Shown: positions 36,101-48,779, counted from the stretch's first letter. The stretch: DNA of 64,000 bases from Datisca glomerata (GCA_003255025.1 QANY01008651.1:2031279-2095278), one strand, 5' to 3'. Numbers and translations: made by a program. The notes: generated by a model not told the origin, from the sequence alone.

Positions 36101-38640
36101 AGCGAATCAATCAAAATAATTTTAAGTACTTAATTATTATACCTTTTTATGGTTAAAATATATATAATTGCTGCTATATTAATGAATTGAGAATTAAATG
36201 AAATATTTATGCAGGTAGTAAATGCTTATACATGATTCCTAATTAAGTAATTATTTTTGTAAAATACAAATATATAATTACTAATCTAAGTGGTTATATT
36301 ATGAGACATATGTACACATGACATTTGAATGAGAGTTGAGTGTGGATGCATGGTAAATTTTGAGATATTCATACTTAACTTTATATATATATATTTATAA
36401 TACATTAAAAATATGGATGAGATGCGGATCATTTTTAAACAAATTTATCCATTTATCATTGATGTATTACCCAAACTATCCCTCAAATTTACATGTGGCA
36501 TTTAATAAGTGGTTACTTTAAAAATGATAGTGAGTTGATAAAAGTAGGCATTGCCTTTTTAAATTCATTAACATATTTAATGAATTTGAAAAAAATAAAT
36601 GATTTTTAAGTTAATTTTATTTGATCCTATTGAATGAATTGTACCAAGTAATTTAAGAAGTTATAGAGAATATTTCCACTAATTATTATAGTTTAGAGGA
36701 AAAGCAGGTTATCTTTATAAAATTTAAATAATCTATTTTTAGAAACTTTAGTTATACTAAGCTATATTTATTATTATAATTAGAATATTGCATAATTATA
36801 GTTGCATAAAATTTATAAATGAAAAATTAAATTTATAATACAAAAAAAGATATGGTATAAAATTAAACATGAAGTGAATATCAAATCTTATTCTTATTTT
36901 GATATTTATAATTTTTAAAGTTTTAACCCCGATTAACAAAAGGTCCAAAAAATTTTCTAGTATATTTAACATTGGCAGCCCTTTCAAAAAGAAATTAAAA
37001 ATTGCCTATTAAAAATAAATTGAAAAAATTATTTCTGATAAAAAAGTAAAAGTAAACCACCCATATCTTATCAAACCTTATTATCCCATCAACACATTCA
37101 TCAATCAACCATCAATGTCAAATAACCTAACCACATTCTAAAACCCTCACATTCCAAAGAGAGAACGAGAAGCTTCTTGGGAGACCATTTCAGTAAGAGT
37201 TCGAACCCTTCAACTAGATTTCTTGCAATTGTTGATAAAAACTCAATAGTATATCTTTGATGTGAATCTCATTTCCTTGATGTAAATCAAAGATTTTTAG
37301 GTAAATCAATTTATATCGTTGATTTACATCAAAGAAAAAGAAATAAGAAGCTAACTATGATGACTCTTTAATGACAGTTAAAGATCAAATCTTCCATTCT
37401 CAAATCTTTAATGACAAATTTTCAGAATGCACAATGAATCTTCAAAGCTTTTTGTTAGAGAACGAGGTGAAGATTGATTCCATAAAAGTCACATAAATCA
37501 AATAAAATGGAGCAACAAAATCTTCTCAGCTAATAAATATTTAACATTAAAAAATAAATTGAATTAACTATAAAAAGGAAAGAATTAGCTAATAAAATTG
37601 ATTAGTTAAGATCTTATATAATCGATATTAGCTATAAAAAAAACTTAAAATTCTTAATTTATGTTGATAGAATTAGTAAAAAAATAAAATAAAATCTTAT
37701 TTGAAAACCTATAAAACCAAGGGCTAATATTATCTTTTGATGTGGCTTAAAACATTGTATGTTTTTATAAAATTGAAAAAAAATCTGCTATTTTTTAAAA
37801 TAAATTTTAAAACTTATGCAATTAGTTTTGTGCCTCAAACCTAAAAAAATTAACGATACATTAAATGCTTTGAGAACCTCTTTACATGGATCTTGGTTCC
37901 TCTCGATCTTTGCAACCCCTACCCTACTTGTTTCGATAGAGTAATTAAGTAGTGATATGGTTTCTGATCAAAATTGTTTTATATGATGAAATGTCATATT
38001 TAAATGTCCATCATAAATTAATATATTACAATATAATAATAATAATAAGTGAAAAAATGAAATATTTAATCATTTATATAAATAATTGACACATTATGTG
38101 ATTGAATAAATTTAAAATAAAATTCTATCCTTCTCCATCCAGTGTGAATTTGATACGGAAGATATATACAAATTTTACCACTTGAAGTACCCATACTTCC
38201 AAGATGAAGATAAGAAAAATATTCAAATTGGTAAATCACCAAAAATAAGAAACTAGGGCCCAATATAAATGACAATCAACTTCTCTCTCTCTATCAACTG
38301 GGATTCAACTGCTATTACTTAATAATATCTTAACACACTCATTTTCCAATAGTTTTCAAGCTAGTTTTTAACTAACCACATGAACTACTTCCACCAACTG
38401 AATCTAGACCCAATAATGCCATCATTTAATTGTTCTTAAAGGAACAAATAATTTAGAGAATATTTTCACATGATTTTATCATTATATTACTCAAAAAAAT
38501 TTACATATCATTTCAAATATACATATTTCAAGTTAAAACAAAATTAAAAAAAAATACATCTCAAGATCTGAAAACTATGTTTACTTTCAAATCCAACCAT
38601 AATTAAAATTTAAAGAAAAAGAAAAAACAAGAAGAAGACG
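33146..38640. other. AT-rich intergenic region without genes
   Basis: About 5.5 kb of very AT-rich DNA. It contains three tandem copies of a 32-base unit at 35288-35377 and a two-copy 21-base repeat at about 35443-35485. No open frame shows recognisable protein features. The last 300 bases include the probable 3' UTR of the DUF668 gene. Confidence 0.6.
35288..35377. repeat. 32-base tandem repeat, three copies
   Basis: The unit begins CTAATTTATATATCAGTATA and is repeated twice perfectly plus a partial third copy that ends in AAGAATC. This minisatellite lies in geneless sequence. Confidence 0.85.
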
Positions 38641-38667
38641 ATTGATTTGCCTCATCAGAAACTGGAA

Positions 38668-40095
38668 TTAACTACTCTGCAAACTAATCAACCCATTGGC
38701 ATTGAAGTTAGTGCACTCAAACAAAGCCTTAGCAGTCATCTCTCTCTCAAACCTCCAAATATAATTCAAGCCAACAAGAAGCTCAGTAATAGCAGCTTCA
38801 GTCTTGTCCTTGTTAGCAAAATTCAAAGTCTGCAAAAGCATGACGTTAGTTTTAGGCACCAAATTCTGCTGCTCAAAGCTCCTTTCACTTTGCCATTTGA
38901 TCATATTATGTGCCAAAGGAGACAACCATCCCAAAATCTTCCCCAAAGCTTCTCTCCATTCCTCTGCCAAAACAGGGTCACTTGCTGTAAACCCAACTCC
39001 TTTCAATCTACCCCTTAATGAACACCTCACACTATTTGGCAACATTGCATAAACATCATCTCTTGCATCAACACCAACCAATTGAGGCGATTTTATCATT
39101 TTCTCCATCACTATTATCAAATTTGCATAATGGAGGGCTAAGGCTGCAGCTCCTAGAGTAGTTGGGGGTGGGTCTAGTATTTTTGAGTTGGATTCAAAAA
39201 ACCCAGTACCAGAGTCTTTGTTTTCTTTCAAGCTGACCCTTAATGGCCCTGATATAAATTGACATGAATTGGGGTTTTGGTTTTGGTCAGAAGGATGGAC
39301 GGTGGCTGAGGCAGATAGACAGCGAGGGAGACAAGGTGGGTTTTGGCTTAAACCAAAAACAAGTTTGATTCTTGCAAGAACTGTGAAAATGGATCTACAC
39401 AGAATTGAAACCACAGTATCAAAAGTTCGATTCCATAAAGATTTCTCCTTTAGGTACTTTACCTCTTGTTTTTGCCACAAAATCTTCTGCTGGAGATCAA
39501 TCACCTTCTGTCCCTTGATGGGTGACGATTTTTCTTGGTCATGACAGAGCAGAGCCTTCCTCAGCCCATTTTCTAACACAGAAAGCTCCTCCATTTCTTT
39601 GTGAAGCGTTGCTGTGGAAGAAATAAACCGGTCCATCTTTTTGTTTTTGAACTCCATTTCTTTCCAGCTCAAAACCCATTTGTGGGGGTCCCTGCCCGAG
39701 TTGGCAAACTCGTTGAACAACTTGTAAAAGCTCTGGAGACTCTTATCTTCACATTTGAAGCTCAACCGAGAAACGGACATGGCGATTAGCCTGAGATTTT
39801 CAGCGAGCTCAGCGCAGGCGAGACCCAGAAGGAAAGAATCATCGTTGGAGACTATTTTGTGAATTCCTTCGAGGGAAATGGAGTCAGAGCGGAGGCGGAC
39901 TATGTTTTTGTCAGAGAGAGAGTGGTATAGATGGAGAAGCTTGGACATTAAGGTGGAGATTTCGAAAGACAAGACCCTTACTTTGGATTTCTTAATGGGT
40001 TTGGGATTGGGGGTGTTTGAAGAAGGACGAACTACATCGAAACTGTTTGATATTGTTTTCTTTACCTTGATCAGCCATGTTTCGAGGGCCATCAA
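38668..40095 (-). CDS. DUF3475/DUF668 protein (PSI-like)
   Basis: A 475-residue intronless ORF. The N-terminus MMALETWLIKVKKTISNSF and the block VRVLSFEISTLMSKLLHLYHSLSD form the DUF3475 domain. The middle RDPHKWVLSWKEMEFKNKKMDRF is strongly conserved in plants. The DUF668 domain lies in the C-terminal half, starting near TLGAAALALHYANLIIVMEKM and running through RCSLRGRL, with LGWLSPLAHNMIKWQSER. This pair defines the family that includes PSK SIMULATOR 1, implicated in peptide-hormone-linked growth; this gene resembles the shorter At5g51670-type members. Its exact role is not known. Length agrees with homologues. A pure GA tract (CT on the sense strand) lies 150 bases upstream. Confidence 0.9.
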   Translation of the reverse strand: MMALETWLIKVKKTISNSFDVVRPSSNTPNPKPIKKSKVRVLSFEISTLMSKLLHLYHSLSDKNIVRLRSDSISLEGIHKIVSNDDSFLLGLACAELAENLRLIAMSVSRLSFKCEDKSLQSFYKLFNEFANSGRDPHKWVLSWKEMEFKNKKMDRFISSTATLHKEMEELSVLENGLRKALLCHDQEKSSPIKGQKVIDLQQKILWQKQEVKYLKEKSLWNRTFDTVVSILCRSIFTVLARIKLVFGLSQNPPCLPRCLSASATVHPSDQNQNPNSCQFISGPLRVSLKENKDSGTGFFESNSKILDPPPTTLGAAALALHYANLIIVMEKMIKSPQLVGVDARDDVYAMLPNSVRCSLRGRLKGVGFTASDPVLAEEWREALGKILGWLSPLAHNMIKWQSERSFEQQNLVPKTNVMLLQTLNFANKDKTEAAITELLVGLNYIWRFEREMTAKALFECTNFNANGLISLQSS

Positions 40096-40239
40096 GACTT
40101 TTAAGGAAGACCCAGAACAAAAAAAGGGAAGAGATTTTGAGATGGGACGAGAATCAGAGATTACAGAGGAGGAGGAGGAGGAGTTGGGCTGAAGTCTTGA
40201 TTTCGAGTTGGTGGGTTTGATGAGAAAATGGAGAAAGAG

Positions 40240-40244
<5 letters not shown>

Positions 40245-40288
<44 letters not shown>
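40245..40288. repeat. GA microsatellite in the DUF668 gene leader
   Basis: Twenty-two GA units, CT on the sense strand of the minus-strand gene, about 150 bases before its start codon. It lies probably in the 5' UTR. Confidence 0.85.
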
Positions 40289-40291
<3 letters not shown>

Positions 40292-40441
40292 GAGAAAGGA
40301 ATAATTGAAAAGAGGGGTGAGAGTGTATGGAGAGAGGGGGGAAGATAAGGTAGACAAAGGAGATTGAAAATGGAGTTGGAGGACTCGTGGGATGTTTCAT
40401 AGCATTACTTCCTCTTACAAATAGTCTAATATGAGAATTCC

Positions 40442-40446
<5 letters not shown>

Positions 40447-40495
<49 letters not shown>
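40447..40495. repeat. GA microsatellite upstream of the DUF668 gene
   Basis: About 24 uninterrupted GA units roughly 350 bases upstream of the DUF668 start codon; likely promoter-proximal. Confidence 0.85.
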
Positions 40496-40497
<2 letters not shown>

Positions 40498-42293
40498 CGC
40501 AGTCACATGCAATGATGGTCTTCGGGACATTCTACTTGCTTATAATATGTGCGGGAGATTCTACTGTGTATCCACACGGTATCGATCCGGAGTGATCCTA
40601 TCTTTCAATTACTAAAAATATGAGACTCATGCAATGTGATGCACCTTAACACCGATATCAGTATTAGAGATCTTTGATATACAATGATGGTACTATAGTT
40701 TCTCAACTTAAAACTTTAAAAGAGAGCATTGGTAAGTCAGAGTGAGATTAATCTAAGATATGCATAAGTTGTTTTAGACATATATCGTAAGTACATGAAA
40801 AATAGTACAATCTAAGATATAAAATACATTTTGTATCATCAATATTTTGTTCGCTACGGATTTGGTTTCTGAAGTCATAAGTTTGTTAATTTTGTCTTAA
40901 ATTTTTTAGTTCTGTCATTTTAATTTTGAACTTATAATCATCAGCAATAAACTTACTCTATACCGACGTAGGTGTCTAAATTGTTAAAAAATCATCTTTG
41001 AATGAGAAATTAACATGTTTTTAATAAGTGGACCAAGTACATGTCATGTGAATTAGAACCCTTAATGAATGTTTACAAAAGATAATTTATTAATTGCTAA
41101 TAGTTTATAAGTAGATATCACTAATTGATAACGAGCATAAAATTTGATGAGTCTATCATGTGTTTATGAATGTTTACAAAAGATAATTTATTAATTGCTA
41201 ATAGTTTATAAGTAGATATCACTAATTGATAACGAGCATAAAATTTGATGAGTCTATCATGTGTTTGGGAGTGTTTGTGGGTTAAGAAACACTTTTATGT
41301 GTTGAAATGATAATACTTCAGATAAAAATTTCTTATGTACCATTTTCAGATAAATCACGTGAATGTATTTAACACTAGTTATTTGTACTTCACGAAACAA
41401 TTAGATCGATGACTCTTGTAAAAATGATACTAAATACCAAAAGAAATTTCATGAAAAACACCTGACAAATAAATTTGATCTAAAATAATATTTTTAATGT
41501 TAAAGTACTGGTGTAGCAAAAGTCTAAAAAAATCCTATCAATACAATACCGAAAGCTGTTGAATCGCGCACGACTTCCAACAATCGATCTTCTAAAACTT
41601 GTTGAATCCTAAGATTACAAGGATTTAGGCAACGATTTAATTGATTTGTAAAAATACCAAAAATTAGAAATAAAAGGAGAACGATTTCTCATAAAATATC
41701 AAAACTGTCTTACACAACCGAATAACATGAATTTATACCGCTCTAAGAAACCCTAAAAATTAAAAGAGATAGAAATTATGAAAAAGTTAAAAATTACGAC
41801 CGAAATAACTTCCAGGCCTCCGAAAGTACTTCAAATAGTGTTTTGGACCCAAAACTGGGCTATGACGGGAAACCTCGTCCACATATAGATATCTGAATAA
41901 GTTTCAATTTTATATCTTATGTCCCATGTGATTTAACCCGAGTCAAAAGTTACGTTCTCCGGAAGTTGACCTGCCCGTGTCACGATCCATTTGTTCAAGA
42001 AATTCTAAAGTTGCACCGTCCACGTCCAATTTTTTTAAGCAAATCATTCTCAAACTCCATGCTCAAATTCACAATCACGGGTTGTGTATCCTAACAGTTT
42101 GTTTATTCTAATTTTTTTTTGTAAAATTTGTACTTTAGAGGGAAAAAATATAAATTAATAAAATTATGTATATTAATATGTACAAAAAATAGATAGCCTA
42201 ACAAACTATAAATGATCAAAGGTGTCAGCGTAAAATTTTTATACCCGACAATGGCCACCTTGATAAACAGCTAACTTGCACTACCATACTAAT
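40496..42293. other. Intergenic, no gene recognised
   Basis: AT-rich spacer. It contains a perfect 101-base tandem duplication at 41066-41267. From 41510 to 42070 the composition is more balanced and may be old retroelement sequence, but no diagnostic motif is seen. Confidence 0.5.
41066..41267. repeat. 101-base tandem duplication
   Basis: 41066-41166 (TGAATGTTTACAAAAGATAA onward) is repeated immediately at 41167-41267 with almost no differences, showing recent origin. Confidence 0.9.
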
Positions 42294-42744
42294 TAGGGGT
42301 GTAAGTAAAATCGAGAAAACCGACCAGACCACCCGATCTGGACCAAACCGATATGGTTCGATCGGTTTTTTACCTTTGACGGTTCGGTTTGGTTGTATAA
42401 GTTAAAAATAAGCTCGGTTCGGTTCAGTGTGCGGTTTTTGTAAAAAATCACACCGAACGGCACTATATATATACCTCTACATTTAACCTAATTTTCCATT
42501 CTCCAGTTCTCCCCACTCTCGCTTCGCTCGACGCTCTCCCCTTCTCCAGTTCTCCTCAGTCTTCACTCCTCAGCTCAAACCTCGCTATCTAGCTCTCCCC
42601 TTCTCCTCAGTCCTCACTCTTCAGCTCAAACCTCTCTATCTAGCTCCCTCATTCTCCTCAGTCCTTAGCTCACAACTCGCTGTCTAGCTCTCCCCTTCTT
42701 CTGAGTCCTCAGCTCACAACTCGACATCTCGATTTAGGAGACAA

Positions 42745-43080
42745 GAGAGGTGACTTGCTCGACTGCTCGACGACGAAGGGGAGACCCTGTTTGCTCGATT
42801 GCTTGACGACGAAGTAGAGACCCTCTTTGCTCGATTTATTGACGACGAAGGGGAGATCTGGTTGCTCGACTGCTCGACGACGAAAGGGAGACCCTGTTTG
42901 CTCGACTGCTCGACGACGAAGGGGAGATCTGGTTGCTTGACTGCTCGATGACTCAGGCGAGATTTGTTTGATATTGCTCGACTCAGGTGAGATCTGTTTG
43001 CTATTGCTCGAATGCTCGACGACTCAGGCGAGATTTGTTTGTTGTTGCTTGACGACAACTCAGGCGAGATCTGGTTACTT
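42745..43080. repeat. Minisatellite in the hAT 5' region
   Basis: Repeated units resembling TTGCTCGACTGCTCGACGAC followed by GAAGGGGAGATCTGG, about eight imperfect copies with variable spacing. They lie between the left end and the transposase. The serine-rich minus-strand open frame here is only a translation of the repeat. Confidence 0.8.
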
Positions 43081-43420
43081 TATCTCTCTCTGCATCTTCC
43101 ATATTTTTTTATTTGCACTATTATTTGTTTAGATTATTAGTTGTTCAATTATTAGTTGTTAAGATTAGTTGTTAGTTTATTAGTCATTCAGATTATGAGT
43201 TTTTCAAAAAAGTTGATTTAACACATGAAGGATGATAAGAAAAAAAATAAAGAAAAGAGTGTTGGTTGAGGTTCTTCAGTAGAAAATGTTAGGTTGAGGG
43301 GATATTTTGCCTATTTTGCCTATTTCTAACAGATTTCGCCCAAAATACATCAAATTTTTGGTACTCAAAGGACAGGTTATGTACTATAAAATGCAACAAA
43401 ACCATGACAGTTTACCAGTT

Positions 43421-43510
43421 AAATGGATGTTCTTGCAAGAGCTAATCCATTGGTTGAGCTAAATGGATGTTCTTGCAAGAGCTAATCCATTGGTTGAGCT
43501 AAATGGATGT
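43421..43510. repeat. 40-base tandem repeat
   Basis: The unit AAATGGATGTTCTTGCAAGA plus 20 more bases occurs at 43421-43460 and 43461-43500, with a partial third copy after it. It is inside the hAT element just before the transposase remnant. Confidence 0.85.
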
Positions 43511-43638
43511 TTTGTCTGAACTTATTGGGATGTCTGCTTATTTTGTCTAAACTTATTGGGATGTCTTCTTGTGTGACTATATAGTTTAGAAATTAAGTTT
43601 GATTTGAGTTAATGAGTCTTAGTTAATGATTTTCTTAG

Positions 43639-45596
43639 ATGGGAAAATCGGTCTTTGGTTCAAAGTGTCCTGAATTGCCATTGAGACCCTCAATAGTGGG
43701 TAAGAAAAAATCGTCTAGGGAGCCTTCAATTATTTGGGATTCATTTACTAAGATGAACTTGATGAAGAAGGTAATGTAACATCCACATGTGATTATTGCA
43801 AACAAGTTTTCAAATCTCATCCTAGACACAATGGGACCTCAAGTATGCTAGGACACTTGGATATATGCAAAAAGAATCCTAATAGGTTTCTTGATCCTAA
43901 ACAAAAGACTTTGGGTTTTGAAATTAAGAAGGAGGTTGGTGGTTCACAAACTTGTAATTTGGTTGCCACTAGTTATAGTGAGGATAGATGTAGAAAGACA
44001 CTTGCAAAGTTCATTATCCAAACTGAGCTACCATTTAAAGTTGTTGCGGATGATTCATTTCGTGACTATAGCTATACTTTGCAACCTAAATTTAATGTTC
44101 CATCACGGGTTACGGTTTTTAAATATTTCTTCCAACTATACTTAGATGAGAATAAAAATCTACAAAGCTTCTTTAAGAAATCAAAACAAAGAGTTTGTCT
44201 CACTACAGACACATGAACATCTATTCAAAATTTTAAGTATATGGTGTTAACTGCTCACTATATTGACAAAGAATGGAGTTTACAAAAGAGAATTCTGAAC
44301 TTTTGTTTAATTTCTAATCATAAAGGAGAGTCAATAGGTTTGAAAATTGAGAATTGTTTGCTTGAATGGGGTATTGATAGAGTTTTTACTGTAACTGTTG
44401 ATAATGCCAGTGCGAATGATGTTGCGGTGACTTATTTGAAGAGAAATATGAAAAATTGGAATGTGATGGTGTTGGATGGTGAGTTTTTACATACTAGATG
44501 TTGTGCACACATCGTAAACCTAATTGTATCTGAAGGTTTGAATGATCTCCATATCTATTGTTAGGATCCACAATGCTGTGAGATATGTGAGGTCCTCACC
44601 GACTAGATTAGTTAAGTTTAAGGCTTGTGTTGAGGCAGCAAAGATTTCCTCCAAAAGCCTTTTGTGCCTAGATTGTCCCACTAGATGGAACTCAACTTAC
44701 ATAATGTTGGATGCTGCTGAAAAGTTTCAAAATGCTTTTGAAAGACTCAAGGAACAAGATGGACAATACTCCATGGATTTTCTTGGAAATGGGAGAAAAA
44801 AGGGAGGCCTCCTAGTTATGATGATTGGGATAATGCTGGTGTCTTTATTAAGTGTTTGAAAGTATTCTATGAAATGACTGTAAGACTTTCTAGTTCTTTG
44901 CATGTGTGTTCGAATGGATTATTTCAAGAGCTTTGTAAGATTGAAAATCTGATTCGAAAGTATTCTAAAACATATGATTATCTTTTGAGTAAGATGACAT
45001 ATAGCATGAAAATGAAGTTTGATAAGTATTGGGAAAGTTTTGAGAAAGTGAACTTCTTATTGTTTGTAGCTGTTGTGCTTGACCCACGATTGATAATGAA
45101 GTTTATTGATTATTGTTTTTCAATTTTAAATGACGATGGTGTTACCAAAGAGTCAACAAAGAATGTTGAGTTGGTTTTGAGAAGATTGTTTGATGCATAT
45201 AAGGATGATGTAATGATAGAAGTCAAAGATGCATCATCTTCTCAACATGTGGTTCAAGATGATGAAGATGAGTTTGACTTCACCTCTACATTTTCTAAGC
45301 ATATGAATGAAGAGGAAAACGTGGACAAGAAGTCAGAATTAGATCAATATTTATTGGCAGTTTGTGAAAAAAAAGTTGATGATTTTGATCTTCTTAATTG
45401 GTGGAAGGTGAATTCTTCTAGATATTCGGTACTTGCGATGACGGCTAGAGATGTATTAGAAATTCTGATTTCAACGGTTGCTTCAGAATCTGCTTTTAGT
45501 ACTGGTGGGCGTATACTTGATCAGTATCGTAGCTCATTGGCTCCTAACACTGTCCAAGCCCTTGTTTGTTTACAAGATTGGTTTCGATCCTCGTAA
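43639..45596 (+). pseudogene. hAT transposase, decayed
   Basis: Resembles plant RICESLEEPER/DAYSLEEPER-type transposases. A BED zinc finger (CDYCKQVF, then HLDIC) is at about 43785-43870. The RNase H-like catalytic region includes VDNASANDVAV and HTRCCAHIVNLIV near 44397-44530 and CPTRWNSTY near 44677. The C-terminal hAT dimerisation region is at about 45340-45590 (WWKVNSSRYSVLAMTARDVL, STVASESAFSTGGR). Breaks: a frame change near 43750, an in-frame TGA at 44214-44216 where Trp is expected, a frame change with TAG near 44560, and another near 44850. It cannot produce active transposase. Confidence 0.85.
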
Positions 45597-46479
45597 ATCG
45601 ACATTGTTGAACCACTTAAGGATAACGAAAAATTGGATAAAGATATCCCATTTTATATTTTAGTTTTTATTACGTTAAATTTTAGTTGTGCTATTAATCT
45701 TAATGTATATTTTTTGTTTGTTCTTTAGAGTTGGTGACTAAAGAGGAGTCTGTAACCGTAATAGTGGAGGACGATGCCGAGTAGTATGACATCATGTGAT
45801 GAGTGAAACTGATTGTGATTGTAACATTTGGTCATAAGTATCTCACTAAATCATTTTTATGTTTATCATGGATTAATCTGAACCTGAGTATACTGCATTG
45901 AGATAGAACAGAAGCTGCATAGGTGATGATCATACTAATAAGTAGTTTTGTCATTTATATTTGAGAAAGTCTACTACACAACTAAGTATACTTATATTTG
46001 ACTTATTTGTTAGCTTACATATTTATATAGGCAAATGGGATAATTCAAGCAAGATTGAGGAAAGCAAATGCTACTGCTTTTGTTCTATCATATTTTTAAG
46101 TGATAGTTGTGTATTTTTCTGCAATGGTTAAGTGTATTAGAAATTGTATTTGTAAGCGTATTTTTCTAAGTCTGAGTTATGTAATAATTTTATAAGTCTG
46201 AGATCTTGAATTTAGAAATAGTATTTTGTAAGTGTTTTTTTCTGCTCCTATTATCTTCAATTTCAGTATAATCATGTGTTTTTTTATATATTTTTCTGAG
46301 TAGAAATGGTTTGATTTTTTCTCTTTTTTATATATTTTTTCTGGCAGGTAAAAGCCGCAAAATCGAACCAAACGGAACCGATTTTGGACGGTTCGGTTCT
46401 AATATTTGAAAAATGATATTTACGGTTCGGTTTCAAAAATACCCCTAAATCGAGCCGAACCAAACTGATTATACCCTTA

Positions 46480-47582
46480 ACATTAACTTCATGAGATATG
46501 AGCAAGATTATTAGGTTACCTCAACAGGAGTACTATATCTAGATTTTAAATCTATCTAGTAATTAAGGACTTGAATTAAATAATTAATTTTTTAGAAATA
46601 ATGAAAATAACTAAAACAATATTGTTTCTAAAAAGATTTTAATTTTCAAAAACGTGTTTAGTATTACTATTTAAGAATATTTTTAACAAAATAATGAATA
46701 TTTTTAATATTGTTTTTAGTCAATTTATCTAAAAATACTAAATCAAATCCTTACAAAACAGGGTTTCAATAATATGAATTTCTTACCATTTTTACGAGTT
46801 AAATAAAAAGTTTTAATATGAAAAAATTCACAATATTTAAGAGAAACACATCCACAAAAAATGAATAGTCTCACTTGATCAAATCATTTAGAATTATGAG
46901 TGAGAATCTAAGCAAGTTTAAAGAAGCTTAAAAAAATTTCTTAGATGCCATTTCTATCTCAAGAAAGGAATTAGGAGGGAGCTAGCTAGGGGCCATGCCA
47001 TTATTGGCTTTTACCTTTTGATTTTTATATGTATTGATCTTCTCTTTTAAGCTGGTTTCTTTTGTCTATTAATCATTCTATTGTCCACGAATCTAATGCT
47101 TAATAAAATATATAATTTTCAAAAAAAAAACAAATGAGAAACTTTCTCACCTAGCTAAGCCTAAGTAATTTAATTATTACACTTTTTGTAGAAAAAACTG
47201 AAATAATACAATTTTTGACTGGTCAATATGTATTTTATTACTATTACTAATTATAGTCAATTTGTTCAACAATAGATCAACATATTGACAAAATGAAAAC
47301 AATAGCATATTTGAATTAAAGTTTGATATGAGAATAAGCAGTTTAATAGCATTAATCACTTTTATCATTTCAACTAATTAATTGAAATTTATACGGATTG
47401 ATAATATTGATTACTAAGAAGAAAGTGATTTTGTAATTCATATCCGGTCGTTACTAAAACTAAAAGATATTGTTTGATAAACTAAGTGACAATCTTCTTG
47501 AGGATATGATAATAAATGTCCTATGAAAAAGTTGGTAGGACGAAATTAGTACTATGTTTATTTAAACATTTCAATATATGTA
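46480..47582. other. Intergenic, no gene recognised
   Basis: AT-rich spacer between the hAT element and a retroelement LTR. No conserved coding frame is seen. Confidence 0.5.
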
Positions 47583-48480
47583 TGTACAGTCAAAATTCTC
47601 ACATTGAATTTGGCGAGTTATGGACTAAATATTTGATCAAAGAGAAGACAGAACGAAAATAATAGGATCAACTAAGCGGTTATGAAGAGAAGACTAATAA
47701 GATGAAAGCACACGGCTTGACAACGTGGCAATCCAAGAAAATCAATCAATGCCATCTAATCAATCAAACGGTTGTGAATGAAAGAATCAGAGAGAATATT
47801 CTTTAGAAATATCTATTAATCCCTTAAGAATAATGATATTTATTATTATTTAATTATCACATTCATGTATAAATAGAGGCATATGTAACAAGACACAGAC
47901 TTATGAGACACATACCTACACGAAATATAAGAGAATAATCATATTTTTCGTGATTTTTCTACCCTTCAAGAGTTTTTCACGTAAATTATGATGTTTTGAT
48001 TCCTCACTCTTTCTCTAAATTGTTAACTTTATTACTCGTTCGTAAAGGGTTCCTCATACCGAAAAAATCCTTTACATTTTGATGTTTTCATTGAGAGTGA
48101 GAAAAACTCGAGAAATCCCTTCCAAAACGCTCAAAACCAAATCAAACTTCCTCTCAACAATGAAAGCAGAAATGGAAATGGCAACGAGTTGGAAGTAGAG
48201 ATGGAAATGATAACAAGTACAAAATTGGAAAGGAATGAAAGACAGTAAATTCATTTATTACATATTCGATTGGCTTATTTCTTTTGTACAATTATTATTT
48301 AAAAAAATTATTAACGCTATTCATGGAATCGAATCTGGAAAATTCAACAACCACCATGAAGGGCCGGTGAAACCCACGAACTGCCACCCGTGGACTGCCA
48401 GACGATTAAAGCTCCACCTACGATAGCTAGGCCAAGAGCAACCGAGGAATTAAAGGGGGACCCCCCATTGCTGATTTTTA
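47583..48480 (+). mobile_element. LTR retrotransposon fragment: LTR plus start of interior
   Basis: 47583-48076 has LTR features: it starts TGTACA and ends TTTACA (terminal TGTA/TACA), has a TATA box (TGTATAAATAGAGGC near 47868-47882) and is about 494 bases long. It is followed at once by TTTTGATGTTTTCATTGAGAG, close to the TTTGGTGCTTTCATTGAGAG sequence that follows the 5' LTR in many plant elements. No second LTR or coding domain is seen in the window, so the element is truncated; the right limit is approximate. Confidence 0.55.
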
Positions 48481-48779
48481 AGGTTCAGATATGCTAAAAA
48501 CGGAAAGTTTTCAAACTCCAAAACACCCATAAAAGGTTCGTACGAGGATTTCCATCAATTAAAAACCATTTCCATTTGAAAAAGCTCCCTGGAGATGCTC
48601 GGACTCGCTACACTTTCCATCGCTAGTGGCGAACCTTCCATCCTTACTCGTTTTCAGTTTCGCGGGTTAGCCTACCAGGAAGGAAGCCTCAGCCCGTGTC
48701 ACATTAAAATAGCCCAACAAAGAAAGAGCCCAGCGCGCGTGACTTAAAGAAAATATCTGTAGATGCAAAGGTGTCACGT

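Larger units (their letters stand above)
42294..46479 (+). mobile_element. hAT transposon, inactive
   Basis: The left end TAGGGGTGT and the right end, TAAGGGTAT on the opposite strand, form short imperfect terminal inverted repeats. Both subterminal regions are rich in GGTTCGGTTTGGTT-like motifs and their complements. Flanking 8-base sequences ATACTAAT (42286-42293) and ACATTAAC (46480-46487) agree at five positions and differ only by C/T changes, consistent with an old 8-base duplication. The element is 4.2 kb and contains one broken transposase gene. Confidence 0.75.

Noticed and set aside
37195..37220. tRNA-like box B sequence GAGTTCGAACCC
   Set aside because: No matching box A, acceptor stem or cloverleaf can be formed around it.
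38647..40192. Several plus-strand frames opposite the DUF668 gene
   Set aside because: They are antisense shadows of a well-conserved minus-strand coding region.
42714..43058. Serine/arginine-rich 114-codon minus-strand frame
   Set aside because: It is the translation of the minisatellite in the hAT 5' region; its repeats follow the DNA repeat.
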